From the NCBI GenBank assembly GCA_035703755.1, contig DASSXP010000216.1:1-8167 (forward strand): a stretch of 8,167 nt of DNA, written 5' to 3'. Below the pieces are notes generated by a model. It did not search any database and had not been told where the DNA came from. It worked only from the letters and a program-made list of their open reading frames with translations. Source of the DNA: DASSBG01 sp035703755. GTDB taxonomy: Bacteria; Pseudomonadota; Gammaproteobacteria; Xanthomonadales; Rhodanobacteraceae. How positions within the stretch are numbered: position 1 is the stretch's first letter; every line of letters begins with the position of its first letter. Positions 1-6,545 of the stretch are shown piece after piece. The position numbers were made by a program, and so were the translations under genes.

Positions 1-205
1 TGGCAAGCAGTGCGTTCCACGCAGCACGCGCGCGCGGACGCATCACGGCAAAAAGGGTGTATTGCGGGGCGCGGTCAATCGCGTTCGCGGCCTTCACGTT
101 TGCTGCCGTCAGTGGCAAGCAGGGCCGTCACGCGCCGCGCGCTGTCGAAGCATTCTTGTGGCACTATCGCTCCATCGGGCGGCAGCGCGGGTGGCTGCCG
201 GCTAA
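1..205. other. Unassigned, probably decayed sequence
   Basis: I cannot assign a gene here. The plus-strand frames are short and rich in Arg, Ser and Pro. Two short minus-strand frames have more protein-like composition. One ends with TGA at 75-77 (tail residues VTALLATDGSKREGRERD). The other is open from about 125 to the window edge and contains AANAIDRAPQYTLFAVM. Neither has a start with a ribosome binding site that I can see, and neither resembles a family I know. The 10-mer TGGCAAGCAG occurs at 1-10 and again at 113-122. The stretch may be older IS66 sequence, another gene remnant, or plain intergenic DNA. Confidence 0.3.
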
Positions 206-295
206 ATCGAACCCCACGCCTGGCTCACCGACGTCCTCACCCGCCTCCCCACCACCAAAGACCGCGACATCGCCACCCTGCTGCCGTTGCCATAA
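206..295 (+). pseudogene. IS66 transposase (TnpC), C-terminal fragment
   Basis: Reading from 206 gives IEPHAWLTDVLTRLP, then TTKDRDIATLLPLP and a TAA stop. This is the short C-terminal segment that closes the large IS66 transposase (pattern: Pro, aromatic residue, Leu, DVL, R-LP, then I-LLP). Only 29 codons remain, and the full enzyme is around 500 residues. Immediately upstream is an in-frame TAA (203-205). In a different frame the bases at 195-206 read CRLN, the motif that normally precedes this segment, so a small deletion of about 5 nt at the junction could explain the broken frame. No catalytic DDE residue is present, so the fragment cannot be active. The family call rests on recognising this motif by eye. 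Confidence 0.6.
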
Positions 296-316
296 CGTCA
301 GAAATCGCCGTCAAGA

Positions 317-336
317 TGTTGTGGGCGGACGCTTAC
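317..336 (-). repeat. IS66 right terminal inverted repeat (IRR)
   Basis: Read from the outside inwards on the minus strand, the end is GTAAGCGTCCGCCCACAACA. The GTAA tip and purine/GC pattern match the terminal repeats of the IS66 family. The inner boundary is set arbitrarily at about 20 bp because the partner left repeat lies outside the window. Confidence 0.55.
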
Positions 337-734
337 TATCCTGTTGGCGCTAGCGGACTTGATGTTGTCATAGTGTGCTTTCCATCCGTGGATGCCCAAC
401 CGTACAAGGATGAAAATGTCAAAATTCCTCGTGCTGTATTATGTTTTGACTCGCCATACTTCTTTAGCAAGTTGAGCATGCATGTCATGCTGGGGTGCGT
501 CGGAAGGCTGGTTCCAGCACCTTGAGGAGGGACGTCCTGTTCAATGCTGTTGCTTGCTCCAGCGCCACTTGAAAAGCAAATAGTGTTGTGCCTTAGTGTC
601 ACGCCATCCCAAGTCTCCCAGCTTTCGCACCACCCACCATCTTCTGCAGCAAGCATGGCAGTTGCAATCCTTGGTCGAAGTCCTGCTGTGCCGATCAATA
701 TCATCACAAGCGCCATACCCATACATGCTTTCAT
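336..734 (-). CDS. Secreted hypothetical protein, 3' end cut by IS66
   Basis: I do not recognise the family. The 132-residue product starts MKACMGMALVMILIGTAG, a basic then hydrophobic stretch typical of a Sec signal peptide, with a possible A-x-A cleavage region near residue 26. The rest is polar, with Cys at about 36, 53 and 85 and a Gly/Ser/Thr-rich tail, suggesting a periplasmic or secreted protein. The start is supported by AAAGGA (742-747) spaced 7 nt from the ATG. The stop TAG (336-338) uses the first base of the IS66 terminal repeat as its last base, so the natural C-terminus has been lost. The gene is much lower in GC than its neighbours, which points to transfer from elsewhere. It lies 78 nt downstream of the AMP-ligase, with no obvious terminator between them. 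Whether the truncated protein is functional is unknown. Confidence 0.6.
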   Translation of the reverse strand: MKACMGMALVMILIGTAGLRPRIATAMLAAEDGGWCESWETWDGVTLRHNTICFSSGAGASNSIEQDVPPQGAGTSLPTHPSMTCMLNLLKKYGESKHNTARGILTFSSLYGWASTDGKHTMTTSSPLAPTG

Positions 735-741
735 CTTGAGT

Positions 742-747
742 TCCTTT
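742..747 (-). promoter_or_regulatory. Shine-Dalgarno of the secreted-protein gene
   Basis: AAAGGA on the minus strand, 7 nt before the ATG at 734. It is the best ribosome binding site in the window. It fixes the start of the unknown gene and is the main reason for treating that frame as real despite its lack of recognisable homologues. Confidence 0.6.
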
Positions 748-812
748 GTTCAGGCTATCCGTTGATTGGATGAAGGTTGTTAGTGGTTCTTGTCTCCAGG
801 TTCCAGCTCGAC

Positions 813-2165
813 CTACCGCAACAGCGCCAGTAACGCCGCGCGCGGCAGCTTGCCGGTTTCGTTGCGTGGCAGGGCCGCAACCCGTCGCAGGCGGCGCGGC
901 AGGAACACCGGATCAATGCATTGGCGCAAGGCGTCGAGCACGGCCGCCTCGGTCAATGTCGGCGCCACCGCCAGCGCGGCGATGCGGCGCACACCGCTGG
1001 CGTCGGGATCGAGTTGCAGCATCACGCCGTCTTCGACCCCGGGCAACGCCTGCAGGCGCGCGGTGAGGTCGGCCAGCGAGGCACGTTTGCCGGCGATTTC
1101 CAGCAGGTCGGCGTTGCGGCCACAGAGCCGGAAGGCGCGACCGGCGCAGTCCAGTTGCACGATATCGGCCAGCGTTACCGCGGCCTCGAGTTGCGGCGCG
1201 TGCACCACGACGCCATCCGGCTGCGGATGCAGTTGCACGCCGGGGTACAAATGCCAGAGCAGGTCGCGCGCGCTGCGCCGGTGGGCGAACACGCAGGTCT
1301 CGGTGGAGCCGAACACTTCTGCCAGCACGGTGTCGAAGTGCGCCTCGGCGGCTTGCGCCAGTTCCACCGTCAGTGGCGCGGTGGCCGAGACGATGGCGGC
1401 CAGCGGCGGCAGCTCGATGTCGGCGTCGAGCAGCTTGCGCAGATGCAGCGGCGTCGTCACCAACACCCGTGGCGCCGGCAGCGCGGCCAGGGCGGCGGCG
1501 ATGTCAGCCGGGAAAAATGGCCGCTCGCTGGAAACCGCCATGCCGCCCAACAACGGCAGCAGCACGCTGGTCTCGATACCGTACATGTGTTGCGGCGGCA
1601 CGGTGGCGACGATGCGGCAATCCGCGCCGGCAATACCCGCCAGCCAGTCGCGGTTGGCGCCGTTGCTGCAGGCCAGTGCGCGCCAGCTCTTGCGGTTGGC
1701 GGTGGGCTTGCCGGTACTGCCCGAGGTGTAGCCGACCAACGCGCATTGCGCGGCTGGAATCATCGGCACGGACGTGCACGGCGCGGCTTTGACGGGGTGC
1801 TCGATGACGACGTAGCCGGGGGGCGCCTGATCGAGCGCGCGGTCGCCAATCGCGCTGGCACCGGGATTGGCGGCCAGGGTCTCGGCAATCGCTGCGGGGG
1901 TACGGGTCGAGGGCAACAGGTTGCATTGTCCGCGCAGCAATACGGCGCAGAATGCCTGCAGAAAGGCGTACCGGTCCTCGCACAGGTTGACCGCGGCGCT
2001 GGCCTCCGGCAGGGTCGCGGCCAGCGCGATGACCTCGCCAAGAAACACCGCCGCCGTGACCGGCTGGCCGTCGCGGTAAGCGAATACGCGTTTCAAGTCA
2101 CCCGCCAGCAAGGGCAAGCGTTCGACTGCCCGCGTTGCGGTTTGTGGCTCGATCACACTCGACAT
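813..2165 (-). CDS. AMP-dependent synthetase/ligase, aryl-polyene/xanthomonadin (XanA2-like) type
   Basis: This 450-residue adenylate-forming enzyme should activate a carboxylic acid as an acyl-AMP and pass it to CoA or an acyl carrier protein in the cytoplasm. The core motifs are all visible. The P-loop YTSGSTGKPT is at residues 146-155, HMYGIE at 193-198 (A4-like), VFGSTET at 284-290 (A5), RLCGRNADLLEIAGKR at 346-361 (A8, hinge) and NETGKLPR at 435-442 (A10), with Lys439 as the expected catalytic lysine. It is shorter than typical acyl-CoA synthetases (500-600 residues). Its short N-domain resembles the stand-alone AMP-ligases of aryl polyene and xanthomonadin clusters, where an aromatic acid is the starter. 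That assignment is from memory and the substrate is not shown. It begins 28 nt after tsaC, so it is probably in the topA-tsaC transcript. A run of seven G lies just before the start. No carrier protein or ketosynthase is visible beside it. Confidence 0.75.
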   Translation of the reverse strand: MSSVIEPQTATRAVERLPLLAGDLKRVFAYRDGQPVTAAVFLGEVIALAATLPEASAAVNLCEDRYAFLQAFCAVLLRGQCNLLPSTRTPAAIAETLAANPGASAIGDRALDQAPPGYVVIEHPVKAAPCTSVPMIPAAQCALVGYTSGSTGKPTANRKSWRALACSNGANRDWLAGIAGADCRIVATVPPQHMYGIETSVLLPLLGGMAVSSERPFFPADIAAALAALPAPRVLVTTPLHLRKLLDADIELPPLAAIVSATAPLTVELAQAAEAHFDTVLAEVFGSTETCVFAHRRSARDLLWHLYPGVQLHPQPDGVVVHAPQLEAAVTLADIVQLDCAGRAFRLCGRNADLLEIAGKRASLADLTARLQALPGVEDGVMLQLDPDASGVRRIAALAVAPTLTEAAVLDALRQCIDPVFLPRRLRRVAALPRNETGKLPRAALLALLR

Positions 2166-2193
2166 TTTCCGCCCCCCCGAACCGACTTCGCTG

Positions 2194-2781
2194 TCAGGCG
2201 CGGATGATAGCGCCGCTCAAGGCATCGCGGATGCTGGTCGGGCGGGCGAGCCCGCCGCAGGGCGCATCGACCAGCGCGTCGAGGCGGGTTTCGAAGTAGT
2301 GCCGGACGGTGGCCGCGTCGCGCGCCGGCGGCTCACCGTGCGGGTTGGCGCTGGTCGACACGATGGCGCCGCCGAAAGCGCGACACAACTCGGCCGCCGG
2401 TCCGTGCGCGGTGACGCGCAAGGCGATCCCGGCATGAGCGCCGGCGATCCACTCCGGCACCGCCTCTGCGCGCGGAAAGATCCAGGTGTGCGGGCCGGGC
2501 CAGTCGGCGCGTGCGGCCGCCAAGGCGCCGGCTGGCACGGCGGCCAGATCCATGTATTCGGCGGCCTGCTCGAAGCTGGCCGCAATCAACAGCACGCCTT
2601 GCTCGGGCGGGCGCTGCTTGAGCGCGAACAGGCGCGCGAAGGCGTCGTGGTTGCGCGGGTCACAGCCGAGGCCGTAGACCGCTTCGGTCGGATAAGCGAC
2701 CACGCCACCAGCCCGCAGCGCGGCGGCAGCGGTGCGGATTGCCGCTGCCAGCGCCGCCTCCACTGCCGCGCTCGCTGGCAT
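2194..2781 (-). CDS. tsaC: Threonylcarbamoyl-AMP synthase (TsaC/YrdC/Sua5 family)
   Basis: TsaC uses threonine, bicarbonate and ATP to make threonylcarbamoyl-AMP, which TsaBDE then transfers to A37 of ANN-decoding tRNAs (t6A). The 195-residue protein is one YrdC domain with no Sua5 extension. Visible motifs are PTEAVYGLGCDP (31-42), the substrate-binding KQRP (55-58), WPGPHTWIF (94-102), STSAN (142-146) and PTSIRD near the C-terminus. The ATG at 2779-2781 overlaps the topA stop as TGATG, and a GAGGTG about 8 nt upstream inside topA can serve as ribosome binding site, so translation is probably coupled to topA. A frame starting further upstream would run through the topA tail in the wrong frame and give a Glu/Arg/Gly-rich artefact, which I reject. 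topA-tsaC adjacency is common in gammaproteobacteria. Confidence 0.9.
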   Translation of the reverse strand: MPASAAVEAALAAAIRTAAAALRAGGVVAYPTEAVYGLGCDPRNHDAFARLFALKQRPPEQGVLLIAASFEQAAEYMDLAAVPAGALAAARADWPGPHTWIFPRAEAVPEWIAGAHAGIALRVTAHGPAAELCRAFGGAIVSTSANPHGEPPARDAATVRHYFETRLDALVDAPCGGLARPTSIRDALSGAIIRA

Positions 2782-5297
2782 CAGAACGGCACCTCGTCGC
2801 TGTCCACGATCGCCGGCTTGGTTGCGCGCTTGCTGGTTGCTTTCTTCGCCGCCGCTTTCTTCACCGCGGTTTTCTTCACCGCCGTCTTGCTGGCCGCGGA
2901 CTTTTTGACAGCGGTTTTCTTCGCCGCCGTTTTCTTGGCCGGGGCCTTTTTCACGACTGCCTTTTTCACCGCGGTTTTCTTCGCAGCGGTCTTTTTGGCG
3001 GCGCCACGGCCCTTGCGGGCGGGCGCGGCGGCGAGCAGTTCCTGGCATTCGGCCAGCGTCAGCGAGGCCGGCTCGCGATCCTTGGGGATGCGCGCGTTCT
3101 TGTCGCCGTCAGTGATGTAGGGACCGTAGCGGCCGTTCAGCACCTGAATGCCGTTGCCGTGGTCCTTGATGATGCGGTTGGCCAGCATTTCCAGCTTGTC
3201 GGCCACCAGTTGCACCGCGCGATCCAGCTCGATGGTGTAAGGATCGTCCTCGGCCTTGAGTGAGGCGTAGGTCGCGCCTTGCTTGACGAACGGCCCGAAG
3301 CGGCCGATGCCGACGCTGACGTCTTCCCCGTTGGGCGCCTGCCCGAGCTGACGCGGCAACTTGAACAACTCCAGCGCCTCGGCGAGGCTGATGGTGTGCA
3401 TGCTCTGGCCCGGCCGCAGGCTGGCGAATTGCAGCTTTTCGTCCGAATCCTTGTCGCCGATGGCGGCATACGGCCCGTAGCGGCCGAGCCGCACGAACAC
3501 CGGCTTGCCGCTCTTGGGGTCGGCGCCGAGTTCGCGCGCACCGCTGGCTTCGCTGCGCTCGACCGACTCCATCTTGTCTTCGACCTGAGCCTTGAACGGG
3601 GTCCAGAAGCGCTGCATCAAGGGCACCCATTCTTCCTCGCCACGGCTGACCGCGTCGAGCTCGTCCTCGAGCTTGGCGGTGAAGTCGTAGTCGACGTACT
3701 GGGTGAAATGCGCGGTCAGGAACTTGCTCACCGCGCGGCCCACGTCGGTGGGCTTGAAGCGGCGACTGTCCAGCAGCACGTATTCGCGGTTTTGCAGCAC
3801 CTGGATGATGCTGGCGTAGGTCGACGGCCGACCGATGCCGTACTCCTCCAGCGCCTTGACCAGGCTCGCCTCGGAATAGCGCGGCGGCGGCTCGGTGAAG
3901 TGCTGGTCGGCGAGGATGTCGTTGAGCGGTACCGTCTCGCCCTTCACCAAGCGCGGCAGACGGCGGCCTTCGTCCTCGTCCTCGGCGGCTTTCTGGTCGC
4001 GGCCTTCCTCGTACACGGCCAGGAAGCCGGGATCGACCACGGTGGTGCCGGTGGCGCGAAAAGCCGAGTCGCCGACCGGGAACTCCACCGCCACGGTGTT
4101 CAAGGTGGCGTGAATCATCTGGCAGGCCACCGTGCGTTTCCAGATCAGCTCGTACAGCTTGCGCTGATCGTCGGTCAGGAAGGCAGCGACTTGCTTCGGT
4201 GTGCGCAGCGCCGAGGTCGGCCGGATGGCTTCGTGGGCTTCCTGCGCGTTCTTGGATTTGGATTTGTACACTTGCGGCGCGTCCGGCAAAGCCTTGGCGC
4301 CGAACTCGCGCTCGATCAGCTGCCGCAATTCGACCAGCGCATCCTGCGACAGCACCACCGCATCGGTACGCATGTAGGTGATCAGGCCGACGTTGCCTTC
4401 GCCGCCAAGCGCCACGCCCTCGTACAGACCCTGCGCCACGCGCATGGTGCGGGTGGTGGAGAAACCGAGCTTGCGCGCAGCTTCCTGTTGCAGGGTCGAG
4501 GTGGTGAATGGCGCCGCCGGGCGCCGCTTGCGTTCCTTGGAGCCGATGTCGCCGACGGTGAGCGTGCCGCCGGCGGCTTTGAACAGGCGTTCACGCGCGG
4601 CGTGTGCGGTGGCGGCATCGGTGAGGTCGAATTGCTCGAACTTCTTGCCATCGAGCTTGACCAGACGGGCACGGAAAGCGCCATCGGCATGGGCAAGATC
4701 GGCTTCGACGGTCCAGTACTCGCGCGCCTTGAAGGCTTCGATTTCCTCTTCGCGCTCGACGATCATGCGCAGCGCCGGCGATTGCACGCGGCCGGCGGAC
4801 AGCCCGCGCTGCACCTTGCGCCACAACACCGGCGACAGGTTGAAGCCGACCAGGTAATCGAGCGCGCGGCGCGCCTGCTGGGCGTCCACCAGATCGTGTG
4901 AGAGTTGGCGCGGGGCATCCACCGCCGCCTTGATCGCGCGCGGGGTGATTTCCGAGAACACCACCCGGTGCACGGTCTTGCCCTTGAGCAGATTCTTGCC
5001 GCGCAGAATTTCGCTGATGTGCCAGGAGATCGCCTCGCCTTCGCGATCCAAGTCGGTGGCGAGATAGATGGATTCGGCCAGCTTGGCCGCCTTGGCGATG
5101 GCATCGACGTGCTTCTGGTTGCGGTCGATCACCTCGTAGTGCATGGCGAAACCGTGCTCGGGATCGACCGCGCCCTCCTTGGGCTTCAAGTCGCGCACAT
5201 GGCCGTAGGAGGCCAGCACCTGAAAGTCCTTGCCGAGGTATTTGTTGATCGTCTTGGCCTTGGCGGGCGACTCGACGATGAGCAGGTTTTTTGCCAT
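2781..5297 (-). CDS. topA: DNA topoisomerase I (type IA, omega protein)
   Basis: TopA relaxes negative supercoils by cutting one strand through a 5'-phosphotyrosine, balancing gyrase. At 838 residues it is close to the usual bacterial length. The Toprim domain opens with LIVESPAKAKTINKYLG (Glu9) and has the metal-binding DLDREGE at 82-88. The catalytic tyrosine is Tyr308 in GLITYMRTD. IGRPSTYASII at 488-498 and the gate domains follow. After about residue 595 there are three topoisomerase C-terminal repeats, each with a GR-GP core (605-609, 665-669, 722-726). No CxxC zinc ribbons are present: only two Cys occur in the whole protein. The end is a KKTA/KKAV-rich basic tail (about 762-827) closed by an acidic DSDEVPF. 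Such tails in other bacterial TopA proteins contact DNA or RNA polymerase; that role here is inferred. It starts 72 nt after dprA and ends on the tsaC start. The start fits the conserved MAKNLLIVES N-terminus, but the ribosome binding site is weak. Confidence 0.97.
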   Translation of the reverse strand: MAKNLLIVESPAKAKTINKYLGKDFQVLASYGHVRDLKPKEGAVDPEHGFAMHYEVIDRNQKHVDAIAKAAKLAESIYLATDLDREGEAISWHISEILRGKNLLKGKTVHRVVFSEITPRAIKAAVDAPRQLSHDLVDAQQARRALDYLVGFNLSPVLWRKVQRGLSAGRVQSPALRMIVEREEEIEAFKAREYWTVEADLAHADGAFRARLVKLDGKKFEQFDLTDAATAHAARERLFKAAGGTLTVGDIGSKERKRRPAAPFTTSTLQQEAARKLGFSTTRTMRVAQGLYEGVALGGEGNVGLITYMRTDAVVLSQDALVELRQLIEREFGAKALPDAPQVYKSKSKNAQEAHEAIRPTSALRTPKQVAAFLTDDQRKLYELIWKRTVACQMIHATLNTVAVEFPVGDSAFRATGTTVVDPGFLAVYEEGRDQKAAEDEDEGRRLPRLVKGETVPLNDILADQHFTEPPPRYSEASLVKALEEYGIGRPSTYASIIQVLQNREYVLLDSRRFKPTDVGRAVSKFLTAHFTQYVDYDFTAKLEDELDAVSRGEEEWVPLMQRFWTPFKAQVEDKMESVERSEASGARELGADPKSGKPVFVRLGRYGPYAAIGDKDSDEKLQFASLRPGQSMHTISLAEALELFKLPRQLGQAPNGEDVSVGIGRFGPFVKQGATYASLKAEDDPYTIELDRAVQLVADKLEMLANRIIKDHGNGIQVLNGRYGPYITDGDKNARIPKDREPASLTLAECQELLAAAPARKGRGAAKKTAAKKTAVKKAVVKKAPAKKTAAKKTAVKKSAASKTAVKKTAVKKAAAKKATSKRATKPAIVDSDEVPF
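2817..3014 (-). repeat. Degenerate repeats encoding the Lys/Ala-rich TopA tail
   Basis: This stretch of topA consists of imperfect in-frame units of about 12-18 nt encoding KKTAVKK, KKAPAKK and similar. It covers TopA residues about 762-827. An exact 18-bp copy (GAAGAAAACCGCGGTGAA on the coding strand) occurs at 2860-2877 and 2965-2982, 105 nt or 35 codons apart. Recombination or slippage between the copies would change tail length without shifting the frame, so this part is expected to vary between strains. The composition resembles histone H1-like bacterial proteins. Confidence 0.8.
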
Positions 5298-5320
5298 TGC
5301 TTGGGTATTCCGTTAGCGGG

Positions 5321-5370
5321 ACGTCCGGCCCGCGCCTGTATTAGTTGGAAACATACGTCCCCGCGCCTGT
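5321..5370 (+). repeat. Short imperfect direct repeat in the dprA-topA gap
   Basis: ACGTCCGGCCCGCGCCTGT (5321-5339) recurs as ACGTCCCCGCGCCTGT (5355-5370). The two are identical apart from an extra GGC in the first, with 15 nt between copies. The second copy reaches the last base of the dprA stop codon. The first contains the palindrome GGACGTCC (5319-5326). I know of no family for this repeat. It could be a regulatory pair upstream of topA or a trace of local duplication. Confidence 0.45.
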
Positions 5371-6521
5371 CAAGCGGCGGGGTGTTCCGGGGCCTGCACC
5401 ATGCGCTGAAATCGCCCGCCAGGCAAGCTTGCCACGATGCCGTCGAGTTCCAGCAGCAACAGCATCGAGGACAAGGCCGCCACCGGCAAGCCGCTGCGCG
5501 CGGTCAGTTGATCGAGACTGGCGGCCTCGTCGCCCAAGGCAGCGAGCAAGGCCTGGTAGTCGGCATCCAGTTCACCCGCTTTTTCAGCCTGTTTGCCGTT
5601 GTTCGGCGACATTGCCAGCTTGTTTGCCAACTCTTCACCCAACAAACGGGCGCCCGGTGCGAGCGTGTCGAGCACTTCCTGCGGGTGCTCCACCAGCCGC
5701 GCGCCGTCGCGGATCAGGCGGTGGCAGCCGTGTTTCAACGGGCTGTGGATGGAGCCGGGGATTACGCACACCTCACGGCCTTGCTCGACCGCCAGCCGGG
5801 CCGTGATCAGCGAACCGGAGCGCAACCCGGCCTCCACCACCAAGGTGCCCAGCGCCAGCCCGGCGATCACGCGATTGCGCTGTGGAAAGTGCTCGGCGCG
5901 CGCGCCAGTTCCGGGCGGATACTCGCTGACCAGCGCACCGGCGGCAATCAGGCGCGCTGCCAATGTCGCGTGCTTGCGTGGATACACCAGGTCGACACCG
6001 GTGCCGAGCACGGCCACGCTGGCGCCACCGGCGTCGAGCGCGGCGGCGTGGGCGGCGCCGTCGATGCCATCGGCCAGGCCGCTGGTGACGACCAGGCCGG
6101 CAGCCGCCAGGTGGCCGGCAAAACGGCGCGCATCCTCCAGCCCTTGCGCACTGGCCGCACGGGCACCGACCACGGCCACCTGCGGGCGCAGCAACAGCGC
6201 GGCGTCGCCGGCGACGAACAGCGCCGCCGGTGGATGATCGATGTGCTCCAGCTGGGGCGGGAAATCGGCCTCGGTGAAACGCAGCAAGCGGCGCCCCGGC
6301 TCGGCCAGCCAGGCGAGGTCGGCCTCGATGCGCACCGCGTCGGGCGCGGCGAACCACTGCCGTGCGGCATCCCCCGGCACCAGCTCGCGCAGCACCGCCG
6401 ACGCCGTCAGCGCCGCGCGCGCGCTGCCGACACGGCTCACCGCTGCCCGCACCGCCACCGGCCCGAAGCCCGGTGCCCGCAACAAGGTCAACCAGGCGCG
6501 CAATTCCGCTGTGTCGTCCAT
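5370..6521 (-). CDS. dprA: DNA-processing protein DprA (Smf)
   Basis: DprA binds incoming single-stranded DNA during natural transformation and loads RecA on it in the cytoplasm. The 383-residue protein has the usual three parts. Residues 1-70 are an N-terminal helical (SAM/HhH-like) domain. The central Rossmann fold (about 75-285) carries VAVVGARAAS (115-124), SGLADGIDGAAHAAAL (147-162), GTGVDLVYPRKH (173-184) and FPQRNRVIAGL (212-222), followed by SGSLITA (235-241). Residues about 320-375 form a C-terminal winged helix (DML1-like). A charged linker at 300-318 joins the last two. The gene follows the LysM gene after a terminator, and topA comes 72 nt later. There is no clear Shine-Dalgarno, but a TACACT box sits 7 nt before the ATG, so the mRNA may be leaderless. 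smg, commonly next to dprA, is missing. Confidence 0.95.
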   Translation of the reverse strand: MDDTAELRAWLTLLRAPGFGPVAVRAAVSRVGSARAALTASAVLRELVPGDAARQWFAAPDAVRIEADLAWLAEPGRRLLRFTEADFPPQLEHIDHPPAALFVAGDAALLLRPQVAVVGARAASAQGLEDARRFAGHLAAAGLVVTSGLADGIDGAAHAAALDAGGASVAVLGTGVDLVYPRKHATLAARLIAAGALVSEYPPGTGARAEHFPQRNRVIAGLALGTLVVEAGLRSGSLITARLAVEQGREVCVIPGSIHSPLKHGCHRLIRDGARLVEHPQEVLDTLAPGARLLGEELANKLAMSPNNGKQAEKAGELDADYQALLAALGDEAASLDQLTARSGLPVAALSSMLLLLELDGIVASLPGGRFQRMVQAPEHPAA

Positions 6522-6528
6522 GTCTCGC

Positions 6529-6534
6529 AGTGTA
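6529..6534 (-). promoter_or_regulatory. Candidate -10 box of dprA (leaderless type)
   Basis: TACACT on the minus strand matches TATAAT at 4 of 6 positions and lies 7 nt before the dprA ATG, so transcription would begin at or next to the start codon. No good -35 is seen at the right distance; that position falls in the T-rich tract of the preceding terminator. Leaderless mRNAs are reported to be frequent in Xanthomonas. The call is tentative. Confidence 0.35.
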
Positions 6535-6545
6535 GGCGTTGGGCC

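Larger units (their letters stand above)
206..336 (+). mobile_element. IS66-family element, right-end remnant
   Basis: This is the right-hand end of an IS66-family insertion sequence. It holds the end of the transposase frame with its TAA stop at 293-295, about 25 bases of spacer, and a terminal inverted repeat ending at 336. The outermost bases read GTAAGCGTCCGCCC on the minus strand, and IS66 elements are known to end in GTAA and to make 8-bp target duplications. The left limit is uncertain. Sequence before 206 does not continue the transposase frame cleanly, so the element is either frameshifted and decayed or was cut there by a later event. The left end and the other target duplication are not in the window, so the duplication cannot be tested. 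Confidence 0.65.

Noticed and set aside
544..765. Plus-strand small frame opposite the secreted-protein gene
   Set aside because: The minus-strand frame has the good Shine-Dalgarno and signal peptide; this one has neither and is explained as its complement.
921..2207. Plus-strand 428-codon frame opposite the ligase
   Set aside because: It is a Gln/Gly/Arg/His-rich shadow of the AMP-ligase, whose adenylation motifs are all intact on the minus strand.
2782..3048. N-terminal extension of TsaC rich in Glu/Arg/Gly
   Set aside because: It is the topA tail read in a shifted frame. The YrdC domain starts after the ATG at 2781, which overlaps the topA stop and has its own ribosome binding site.
2299..3120. 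Plus-strand frame with strongly hydrophobic FFTAVF-like repeats
   Set aside because: It looks like membrane segments but is simply the complement of the Lys/Ala-rich TopA tail and tsaC.
3279..4901. Long plus-strand open frame opposite topA
   Set aside because: It is antisense to conserved TopA domains, made of His/Arg/Val/Gly-rich low-information sequence with no family motif. Long antisense frames are expected in high-GC DNA.
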